Assembly (NCBI GenBank): GCA_030672465.1
Contig: DAOVGJ010000090.1
Span: forward strand, 1-6,611
Reading direction: 5' to 3'
Length of the DNA: 6,611 nucleotides
Source of the DNA: Pseudomonadota bacterium
GTDB lineage: Bacteria > Desulfobacterota > BSN033 > WVXP01 > G020346125
Shown here piece by piece: positions 1 through 5,280 of the stretch. Position 1 is the first letter of the stretch, and each line of letters begins with the position of its first letter. Position numbers and translations under genes: made by a program. The notes under the pieces were generated by a model. The model was not told the origin of the DNA. It was given only the letters and a program-made list of their open reading frames with translations, and searched no databases.

Positions 1-343
1 CGGTCAAAAGGGCATCGGAGCGACAATTTAGAGGAGGCCTTGAGGGGGATGGTGTTTTATCGATGATCCATATTCGATCCCCGTGGACTTGATCCATAGT
101 GATCAGCTGTCTGGACTCGAATCCAAAGGTCGTGGCCACCAGTTCCCTATTGAAAGGGACACGAGCTTGCTCTTCAGCTATACCCGTGCCCGCGTTATAG
201 GGGGAATTCATTGCCTGAATGAGCCCCACACTTCTGGTACAGAAGGCATGATTTACGGGGCCGAGGGCATTCAGTGGGGGTGCCTCGAAATAGGTGATGT
301 CCCCCAGGGTCTTGGCGTCATCTCTCCCAACGATGTGGATCAT
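1..343 (-). CDS. pgeF: Peptidoglycan editing factor PgeF (YfiH/YlmD family), partial at window edge
   Basis: This is the N-terminal 114 residues of a PgeF-type protein; the C-terminal part lies beyond base 1. Visible family signatures are a 'NHAFCTRSVG' segment (residues 31-40), 'FNREL' (64-68), 'QVHG' (85-88) and 'DALLT' (110-114). In the family the QVHG histidine (here H87) is the first of three metal ligands; the other two (Cys in an ADC motif, and a later His) would lie off the window. Family members are cytoplasmic metal-dependent enzymes, once called laccase-like, that in E. coli remove wrongly incorporated residues such as L-Ser from UDP-MurNAc peptides. The ATG at 343 has an excellent Shine-Dalgarno (AAGGAGG, 4 nt spacing) and overlaps the upstream rluD stop as ATGA, implying translational coupling. 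The family call is confident; the exact substrate is inferred from E. coli work. Confidence 0.88.
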   Translation of the reverse strand, partial: MIHIVGRDDAKTLGDITYFEAPPLNALGPVNHAFCTRSVGLIQAMNSPYNAGTGIAEEQARVPFNRELVATTFGFESRQLITMDQVHGDRIWIIDKTPSPSRPPLNCRSDALLT

Positions 344-1335
344 CTCCCCTCCTTTCCCTCGGAGTGTTGCTCTTCATTACGCCGGAAAAGGAATTGAATA
401 ATCCCTGCCATATCGTCGGGCAACGGGGCATTGAATTCCATGAATTCCTCGCTTCGGGGATGAATGAAACCTAAACGTTCCGAATGTAAGGCCTGCCTTT
501 TCAGCGCCCTGATCCTGTCCCTGGTCTGGGGATTCCTTATGCTTTCAATCCATCTCCCCCTGCGATATTCCGGATCCCCCACGATGGGGTGTCCTCGAGA
601 AGAGAGATGGGCCCGAATCTGATGGGTTCGGCCCGTTTTGGGAATGACCTCCAGCAGTGAAAAGCCCTTGAATCGTTCGATCACCCTCCATTGAGTGGTA
701 GCACTCCTCCCCTTGCGCGTGTGGATGGAGATCCGTTTTCGCTCCTTGGGATGTCTCCCCAGGGGGGCTTCGATGATCCCCTCCAATTCCCTCATTTCCC
801 CATGGACTAATGCGATGTAGCGTTTTCCAATTTGACGGGTCTTGAATTGGGAGGACAGGTGATGGTGGGCCGTGGCGTTTTTCGCCGCGACCATCACGCC
901 CGAGGTGTTTTTATCCAACCGATGAACAATTCCCGGCCGAATGACCCCGTTGATTTGAGAGAGATCCCTGCAGTGAAAGAGGAGCGCATTTACAAGGGTT
1001 CCAGAATCAATCCCGGCGCCCGGATGGACCACCATGCCCGCTGGCTTGTTGACGACGATAATCCATGGATCCTCGAAGAGGATATCCAGGGGGATATCCT
1101 GGGGGCTGACGTCCAATTTGCGGGGTGAAGGGATGGACCCAGTGATCACATCCCCCTCCCTCAATCTCACCGCCGGTTTTGATGGGAGGTGGTTAAACAA
1201 GATGAGGTGTTCTTGGACGAGCTTCTTGATTTGGGATCGGGTGAGCTCAAATACCCGTTGGGAGAGGTACGTGTCCAATCTCATTCCCACATCGGTATTG
1301 GACACGACGAATGTGAAATTCTCTGCTTGAGCCAT
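340..1335 (-). CDS. rluD: 23S rRNA pseudouridine synthase, RluD-type (RluA family)
   Basis: This 331-residue protein is close to the usual RluD length (about 326 in E. coli). An S4 RNA-binding domain occupies roughly residues 17-65 ('RLDTYLSQRV...SQIKKLVQE'). The RluA-family catalytic domain follows: 'NKPAGMVVHP' (96-105), the active-site motif 'HRLDKNTSG' (138-146) with catalytic Asp141, 'KTGRTHQIRAHL' (233-244), and 'GHPIVGDPEY' (248-257). No catalytic residue is missing. E. coli RluD makes the pseudouridines of helix 69 in 23S rRNA (1911, 1915, 1917). The S4 domain favours RluD (or the similar RluC) over RluA, and the downstream pgeF partner supports RluD, since the same pair occurs in E. 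coli. It begins 31 nt after selA. The ATG at 1335 has only a weak Shine-Dalgarno, so translation may partly depend on ribosomes arriving from selA. The stop overlaps pgeF by 4 nt. Confidence 0.95.
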   Translation of the reverse strand: MAQAENFTFVVSNTDVGMRLDTYLSQRVFELTRSQIKKLVQEHLILFNHLPSKPAVRLREGDVITGSIPSPRKLDVSPQDIPLDILFEDPWIIVVNKPAGMVVHPGAGIDSGTLVNALLFHCRDLSQINGVIRPGIVHRLDKNTSGVMVAAKNATAHHHLSSQFKTRQIGKRYIALVHGEMRELEGIIEAPLGRHPKERKRISIHTRKGRSATTQWRVIERFKGFSLLEVIPKTGRTHQIRAHLSSRGHPIVGDPEYRRGRWIESIRNPQTRDRIRALKRQALHSERLGFIHPRSEEFMEFNAPLPDDMAGIIQFLFRRNEEQHSEGKEGR

Positions 1336-1366
1336 TTGGATTCAGCTCGGGCGCGCTGCAGGGTAA

Positions 1367-2794
1367 TCACGGGCCCTGTCTCAAACTCTTTTCGATTCCA
1401 TCGACGATGAGGTCCCCTTCGTCATCCCCAATGGTCCTGACATCCAGGAGGACCTCTTCCTTGCTGACCCTTGCGATAATGGGCGGCTTGCCTTCCCGTA
1501 ACTTCCTCTCCAGTTGAAGGGCAGATCCATGGTCGGGCTTCAGGCATATGACCTTGGTGGGGAGTAATTGCACGGGATAGGCCCCACCTCCCACTTGGGA
1601 TACGTCATCCCTTACCCCAATCCTCAATCCCGTGGGTATTCGTGCCCGGATCTTCCGAGAGAGCCTCTGGGCCCTTTTTCGAAGTTCGTCGTGGGAATAG
1701 GTGAGCATCCTGAGGGTGGGAATTTCCCGGGCCGCCCTGGTCTCATCGAGGTAGAGGAGCAGTGTCGATTCCAATCCCGCAAGGGTCAACTTATCGATTC
1801 TCAAGGCACGGTTGAGGGGGTTGACCTTTATCCTTTCGACATATTCCCCCTTCCCGATGATGATTCCAGCCTGGGGACCTCCCATTAGCTTATCCCCACT
1901 GAAGGTGACGACATCCGCGCCCTCCTTGATGGCTTCCTGAGCCGTGGGCTCCCTATCCAGGCCGTATTTGCTGAGGTCGATGAGACATCCGCTTCCCAGG
2001 TCCTCCATGACCGGGAGATGGTGAGAATGGGCCAACTCGGCCAATTCCCTCAACTCGACCTCAGAGGTAAAACCCATAATCCTGAAATTGCTGGTATGGA
2101 CCTTCAGGATTAACGCGGTCCCTTCCCCGATTGCAGCCTCATAATCGCTGAGATGGGTTCGGTTGGTTGTCCCAACCTCCCTCAAAATGGCGCCGCTGCG
2201 GTTCATGACATCGGGGATACGAAAGGCCCCTCCGATCTCGACCAATTGCCCCCTGGAGACGATAACCTCCCTTCCCGCGGCAATGGTATTGAGGACCAGC
2301 AAAACGGCAGCGGCGTTGTTGTTGACGACCAATGCGGCTTCGGCCCCGGTCAATCGACAGAGGATCTGCTCGACATGGGTATACCGTGATCCCCTCTTCC
2401 CCTGGACAAGGTTGAATTCCAAATTGGAGTAATGCCGTGATACCCCGGCTATATGCTCGATGGCGTCCTCATGGAGTAATGAGCGGCCCAAATTGGTATG
2501 GATTACCACTCCCGTCGCATTGATTACCCTTCTCAGCCTGGGGTTGACCTGATTCTCGATCTCCTCCATAAATTGGGGGAGCAAATGTTCGAAGGAGAAG
2601 ATGGATTCGTCCAGTTTCGCTGGGTCGCGAGCGGTTATAATGGTTTGACGCAGGTGATCCAGACCCCTTCGAACCGCCTCCAGGATGATACCCCTCGGGT
2701 AACGGTTCCCCAGTTGAACCATCTCAGGTTTGGAAAGGATATGGTCCATATTGGGAATTTGGCTGAGATACTTCTGACGGAGTTGTTGGGCCAT
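1367..2794 (-). CDS. selA: L-seryl-tRNA(Sec) selenium transferase (selenocysteine synthase)
   Basis: SelA converts Ser-tRNA(Sec) to Sec-tRNA(Sec) in the cytoplasm using selenophosphate and PLP; the bacterial enzyme is a large homo-oligomer (decamer in well-studied cases). The 475-residue length fits the family (463 in E. coli). An N-terminal SelA domain is visible (residues 3-45, including 'SQIPNMDHIL'). The fold-type-I PLP core follows, with 'NATGVVIHTNLGRS' (92-105), 'RGSRYTHVE' (134-142) and 'MEDLGSGC' (263-270). The PLP lysine motif is 'SGDKLMGGPQ' (299-308), with Lys302 at the position of E. coli Lys295. All key segments are intact. A purine-rich GAAAGGGA lies about 10 nt before the ATG, and only 3 nt separate the ATG from the upstream radical SAM stop, so the two are very probably co-transcribed. 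selB, selC and selD are not in this window. SelA implies that the organism makes selenoproteins, but none is seen here. Confidence 0.97.
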   Translation of the reverse strand: MAQQLRQKYLSQIPNMDHILSKPEMVQLGNRYPRGIILEAVRRGLDHLRQTIITARDPAKLDESIFSFEHLLPQFMEEIENQVNPRLRRVINATGVVIHTNLGRSLLHEDAIEHIAGVSRHYSNLEFNLVQGKRGSRYTHVEQILCRLTGAEAALVVNNNAAAVLLVLNTIAAGREVIVSRGQLVEIGGAFRIPDVMNRSGAILREVGTTNRTHLSDYEAAIGEGTALILKVHTSNFRIMGFTSEVELRELAELAHSHHLPVMEDLGSGCLIDLSKYGLDREPTAQEAIKEGADVVTFSGDKLMGGPQAGIIIGKGEYVERIKVNPLNRALRIDKLTLAGLESTLLLYLDETRAAREIPTLRMLTYSHDELRKRAQRLSRKIRARIPTGLRIGVRDDVSQVGGGAYPVQLLPTKVICLKPDHGSALQLERKLREGKPPIIARVSKEEVLLDVRTIGDDEGDLIVDGIEKSLRQGP

Positions 2795-2797
2795 GTC

Positions 2798-4540
2798 TTA
2801 TTCCCTTTCGAAGATATTGGGTTGCAGCCTCATAAAGAGGGTCTTGAAGACCCTGAGCGGGTTCATCCTGATCCAGTGCGTTGGCCATTCCAGTTCCCTC
2901 TTTTCACAGACGGTGGACATATTGAGCCTGTTGATATGCAGTCCCAATTCGGTCATTTCCCGATTCCGTCGATCCGGGTCTTCGATATGGGTGATCTCAT
3001 CTATTCTTCGCATCAGGCTTACCGCATCCTTAATCCTTTTCTCCGTGGCCAGGGCAGTTTTGGCATCGATGAGGGCGAATTCCGCCTTCAGCCGGTTCAG
3101 CCTCAAGCCTGCCTCGTAAGTCCCGTATACAATTTCGTCACGAGTCATCCATTTGGTCTCGTAGTTAAGCGCGTATTTCCAACTGGGAGAAAGCATGGCC
3201 AATCGGTGCTCCTCAACGGACCGGTAGAAGAGCTTGTATCCATATCTCTCGGGATTCTCGAAGACAGGGCTGCCCGGATCCAAAAAGGGAGCAAGGGGGG
3301 AGATGAAGGGAATGAGCCTTCGGCTCTTCCCATAGCTCTCGAGAAGGTGTCGGCAGTAATTCACGATATCGAGAACCGATTGGAAAGTTTGTCTGGGCAA
3401 TCCCGTCATGAAGAACAGATCTATTCGTTTACAACCGAGGTCTATAGCATTTTCCACCATCTCTTCCAGGGCACTGTTATCGTATGGCCTTCCGAAGGCC
3501 TTTCGTACCGTAACATCGTGGGATTCGGGGGAAATTTCAAGGTTAAAGTTGGGAATGGCCTCGGAAATTCGCTCCAATTTTTCCCGCGAAGGCGGAACGA
3601 AGAACTCAAAGGCAACCTGGTTCTTAATCCCCTTGCCTTTCAGGGCGCTCAAGAGTTTGAGGCCATATTCATCACCCGGCTGAAAGATATCCCCGATGAT
3701 CATGATGGGGGCCTTTAGATGGTTTCGAATGTCCAGGATATCTCGGGCAAGCAGCAGGGGATCCCGGAAGGCAGGCCTTTGGCGGTTCACCACGCGGTGG
3801 AAGGTGGTCGCGGATCCGCCGCATGTCTTGCAATTGTACCGACAGCCCCTACAGGTAAATACCGCGGTAACCGGATACATGAACCAATTGCTGAAAGGCT
3901 CGTATCCCATGGGATCACGATACCTCCAGGCCTTTTGCATGATGTGACGATAGTCTATGGTGATGTCGTCAAGCGTTTCCGGGACATACGTGATGGGATT
4001 AGAATGAGTTTGACCCCCTTCGTCCCTCCAGGTCAAGTTGGGAATATGGGATATTGCCTTTTCCTCCTTAAGACATCTGATCAGCTCGAGGAGCGGCACT
4101 TCCGTTGAATCGCCCCGTATGATGAAATCGACCTGGGGATAATCCCTCAAGAGCTCCTCGTAGTAGTAGCTCGCCGAGAAGCCTCCTAGGATAACCGGGA
4201 TATGGGGATGGATTCTTTTTATCTCCTCTGCCAGGGCGAGACATCCCTGGACATGGGCCATCCAGTGCAAATCAAGCCCGAAGGCAATAGGCCGTAACCG
4301 TTGAATCATTTTGGGCACGTCGAATCCCTTGCTCTTCAGCATCTTTAAGGCAACATTGATGATCCTGACGCGGAGGCCATTTCTCTCTAAGTATTCCGAG
4401 AGGCTGGCGAATCCAATGGGATACATCTCGAATATGGGTGTGGAGGGGACGACATCGCTGATAGGTCCGTACATGACCGGTTCCTTCCTGAAATCGTACA
4501 GGCTGGGGGGATGCAAGAGAACGAGATCAATTTTACCCAT
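2798..4540 (-). CDS. B12-binding domain / radical SAM protein, substrate unknown (Ta0216-like family)
   Basis: This 580-residue protein, numbered from the ATG at 4540, has class-B radical SAM architecture. An N-terminal cobalamin-binding Rossmann region (about 1-160) starts with 'KIDLVLLHPPSLYDF' and includes 'ILGGFSASYY' (117-126). The radical SAM domain carries the 4Fe-4S motif CxxxCxxC at C233, C237 and C240, with one extra Cys at 230, then 'IIGDIFQPG' and the SAM-contact-like stretch 'NLEISPESHD'. A long C-terminal tail (about 410-580) has no motif I recognise. The layout resembles what I recall as the archaeal/deltaproteobacterial 'Ta0216' B12-radical SAM family; that subfamily name is from memory. 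Related enzymes do methylations and other radical chemistry on metabolites, lipids or peptides; no substrate can be read here. I prefer ATG 4540 over the longer GTG at 4561 because GGGGAGG sits 7 nt upstream of it, whereas the GTG has no ribosome-binding site. It leads the selA operon. Confidence 0.9.
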   Translation of the reverse strand: MGKIDLVLLHPPSLYDFRKEPVMYGPISDVVPSTPIFEMYPIGFASLSEYLERNGLRVRIINVALKMLKSKGFDVPKMIQRLRPIAFGLDLHWMAHVQGCLALAEEIKRIHPHIPVILGGFSASYYYEELLRDYPQVDFIIRGDSTEVPLLELIRCLKEEKAISHIPNLTWRDEGGQTHSNPITYVPETLDDITIDYRHIMQKAWRYRDPMGYEPFSNWFMYPVTAVFTCRGCRYNCKTCGGSATTFHRVVNRQRPAFRDPLLLARDILDIRNHLKAPIMIIGDIFQPGDEYGLKLLSALKGKGIKNQVAFEFFVPPSREKLERISEAIPNFNLEISPESHDVTVRKAFGRPYDNSALEEMVENAIDLGCKRIDLFFMTGLPRQTFQSVLDIVNYCRHLLESYGKSRRLIPFISPLAPFLDPGSPVFENPERYGYKLFYRSVEEHRLAMLSPSWKYALNYETKWMTRDEIVYGTYEAGLRLNRLKAEFALIDAKTALATEKRIKDAVSLMRRIDEITHIEDPDRRNREMTELGLHINRLNMSTVCEKRELEWPTHWIRMNPLRVFKTLFMRLQPNIFERE

Positions 4541-4547
4541 GGAGAAG

Positions 4548-4554
4548 CCTCCCC
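4548..4554 (-). promoter_or_regulatory. Ribosome binding site deciding the radical SAM start
   Basis: On the minus strand GGGGAGG lies 7 nt before the ATG at 4540. It falls inside the longer GTG-initiated reading frame, so it argues for the shorter protein. The same bases form one arm of a 9-bp inverted repeat whose partner is at 4629..4637, so a transcript starting further upstream could mask this site by base pairing. Confidence 0.65.
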
Positions 4555-4585
4555 AATCCACCGGATAATATATTAACTACATGAA

Positions 4586-4615
4586 ATAATAACCCTATTC
4601 GCTAAAGCCCATCAA
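4586..4615 (-). promoter_or_regulatory. Candidate sigma-70 promoter of the radical SAM-selA-rluD-pgeF operon
   Basis: On the minus strand a TTGATG -35 box (4610..4615) and a TATTAT -10 box (4586..4591) are separated by 18 nt. Transcription would start near 4578-4580, giving a 5' leader of about 40 nt before the ATG at 4540. It is the best-placed sigma-70-like pair upstream of the operon, and the -10 lies in a clearly AT-rich stretch. No operator was recognised apart from the 9-bp inverted repeat (4544..4552 and 4629..4637) that brackets the promoter. Confidence 0.42.
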
Positions 4616-4693
4616 GGGAAATGTTTGTGGAGGCTTCCTCAGTTTCTGGGGAAAACCCTTGTCCATGGGCGTAATTTGCTGGACGAAGGTGAT

Positions 4694-4728
4694 CAGAGCT
4701 TGTCCTGAGCGGAGCCGAACGGAAGGGG
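4694..4728. repeat. REP-like dispersed repeat (AGCTTGTCCTGAGC type)
   Basis: The stretch contains AGCTTGTCCTGAGC followed by a GGAGCCGAACGGAAGG tail. It resembles, from memory, a very common short dispersed repeat in environmental bacterial genomes of the form 'GAGCTTGTC..GAGC..AGCCGAAGGG'. It lies in non-coding DNA between the operon promoter and the first palindromic element. Only one copy is in this window, so the repeat status rests on recollection and not on internal evidence. Confidence 0.35.
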
Positions 4729-4771
4729 AAGGCCAGTCCCCGGTTTTTCCTCAACCTACAACCTCTCAACC

Positions 4772-4928
4772 TTGACGGTCTCGTAAAAAGTCATAAATCA
4801 GACGGCACAGTAAAAAGCTCCAGATGCAAGGCGCGCGAATCTTTAGGAATGAGGCGTACTTACCAGTACGCCGCAGTGACTAAAGATGAAGCGCAACGCC
4901 GCAGATGGACTTTTTACGAAGCCGTCAA
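4772..4928 (-). mobile_element. MITE-like palindromic element, copy 1 (157 bp)
   Basis: The ends are imperfect inverted repeats: TTGACGG..TCGTAAAAAGTC on the left (4772..4792) pairs with GACTTTTTACGA..CCGTCAA on the right (4908..4928), matching at 19 of 21 positions. The centre is a perfect hairpin, GGCGTACT / AGTACGCC with loop TACC (4853..4872). Further out ATCTTTAG (4839..4846) pairs with CTAAAGAT (4880..4887), so most of the element can fold as one long hairpin. The left terminus is duplicated: GACGG plus GTAAAAAG occurs at 4774 and again at 4801, offset 27 nt. A second copy occurs in inverted orientation at 6472..6611. No transposase is encoded and I see no target-site duplication at the ends. 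It could be a MITE mobilised in trans or a REP/BIME-type repeat. Confidence 0.82.
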
Positions 4929-5150
4929 TTTTAGATTTCGACATCTCAATACGTACGATCAGTTTTGGCGTGATTTTTATAAATTACTTTTGGGACGTGA
5001 TACTAGGGGAGGATTTATATGTATATTGACGGAATCAGATGAAATAATGATGAGCCTATTGAAAATTAGTCGCGATAAATGTAGTCTGCATGGTAAAATA
5101 TAAAATTGACTTTCATTTCTCGATGTATTTACTTCATTGTATCTAATTCA
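4929..5150. other. AT-rich non-coding stretch inside the repeat-bounded cassette
   Basis: This stretch is visibly richer in A+T than the operon on the left. It contains an imperfect direct repeat (TTTTGGCGTGAT at 4963..4974 and TTTTGGGACGTGAT at 4988..5001), a 7-codon ORF with a strong Shine-Dalgarno (5019..5042), and a TTGACT hexamer at 5106..5111 that could be a -35 box for the transporter, although no convincing -10 sits at the right distance. No protein family is recognisable on either strand. It may be the eroded remnant of a gene lost when the repeats inserted, or a promoter region. Confidence 0.4.
5019..5042 (+). CDS. Possible 7-residue leader peptide or stub of a lost gene
   Basis: AGGGGAGG (5005..5012) stands 6 nt before an ATG that opens the reading frame MYIDGIR followed by TGA. 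The ribosome-binding site is one of the strongest in the window, better than that of the downstream transporter, yet the frame closes after 7 codons. It may be a leader peptide for the transporter transcript or the start of a gene whose body has decayed. The sequence after the TGA gives no recognisable protein in any frame. Coding function is uncertain. Confidence 0.2.
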   Translation: MYIDGIR

Positions 5151-5246
5151 TTAGGTGGAGGGCATCACGCAAGAAACTGCCGAGCAAGCTGGTGACTCGG
5201 CGACCTGAACTGTCTGAAACTCAACCTGAGGAAATTGGGACAGAAG
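5151..5246 (+). promoter_or_regulatory. Structured leader upstream of the transporter (possible attenuator or riboswitch)
   Basis: Several local stems precede the intrinsic terminator. GCCGAG (5179..5184) pairs with CTCGGC (5196..5201). CTGTC (5210..5214) pairs with GACAG (5239..5243) and encloses a CTCA/TGAG mini-hairpin (5220..5230) with A/G-rich internal loops. GGTGG at 5154..5158 could pair with CCACC at 5250..5254, the left arm of the terminator, and would then act as an antiterminator. I compared it from memory with cobalamin, TPP, SAM, c-di-GMP, fluoride, guanidine, NiCo, ZTP and THF classes and none fits. Alternatively the stretch is a free-standing small RNA ending at the terminator. 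The stems are visible; the regulatory role is inference. Confidence 0.38.
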
Positions 5247-5270
5247 AACCCACCATAAGGTGGTTTTTTT
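5247..5270 (+). terminator. Intrinsic terminator just upstream of the transporter start
   Basis: A CCACC / GGTGG stem (5250..5254 with 5259..5263) has an ATAA tetraloop and is followed directly by seven T residues; two flanking A-T pairs can extend the stem. It ends about 10 nt before the transporter ATG at 5281, and no complete gene precedes it on this strand. It would therefore cut the transporter message in its own leader, or end a short RNA transcribed from the AT-rich stretch. Its 3' arm includes AAGGTGG, which could serve as a distant ribosome-binding site, so folding might also affect translation. Confidence 0.7.
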
Positions 5271-5280
5271 ATTCGTGAAT

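Noticed and set aside
83..397. 104-codon plus-strand open frame near the left edge
   Set aside because: It is antisense to pgeF and the end of rluD, whose motifs are intact on the minus strand.
2498..3718. 406-codon open frame on the plus strand opposite selA and the radical SAM gene
   Set aside because: It lies antisense to two genes with clear family motifs, spans their boundary, and its translation shows no family signature. It is a by-product of codon bias.
4541..4561. GTG at 4561 as the radical SAM start
   Set aside because: No Shine-Dalgarno precedes it, and the good one (4548..4554) lies within the extra codons, pointing to ATG 4540.
4725..4748. GGGGA/TCCCC hairpin followed by GGTTTTT as a plus-strand terminator
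   Set aside because: The stem is only 5 bp, the T run is short and offset by two G, and no plus-strand gene precedes it.
5040..5042. TGA after MYIDGIR as a selenocysteine codon, given selA nearby
   Set aside because: Reading through gives only about nine more codons before a stop, with no selenoprotein motif and no obvious bSECIS hairpin just after the TGA.
4849..5103. 84-codon plus-strand open frame starting inside the palindromic element
   Set aside because: Its first third is the repeat itself, it has no ribosome-binding site, and the rest resembles no protein family.
5260..5280. GTG at 5260 as the transporter start
   Set aside because: It sits in the 3' arm of the terminator hairpin, reads through the T run as codons, and adds residues not typical of the family; ATG 5281 is a better start.
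4541..5280. tRNA(Sec), other tRNA, or CRISPR array in the large intergenic region
   Set aside because: No cloverleaf with a TTCGA-type T loop was seen and no regularly spaced direct repeats; the repeats here are two inverted-orientation elements and short hairpins.
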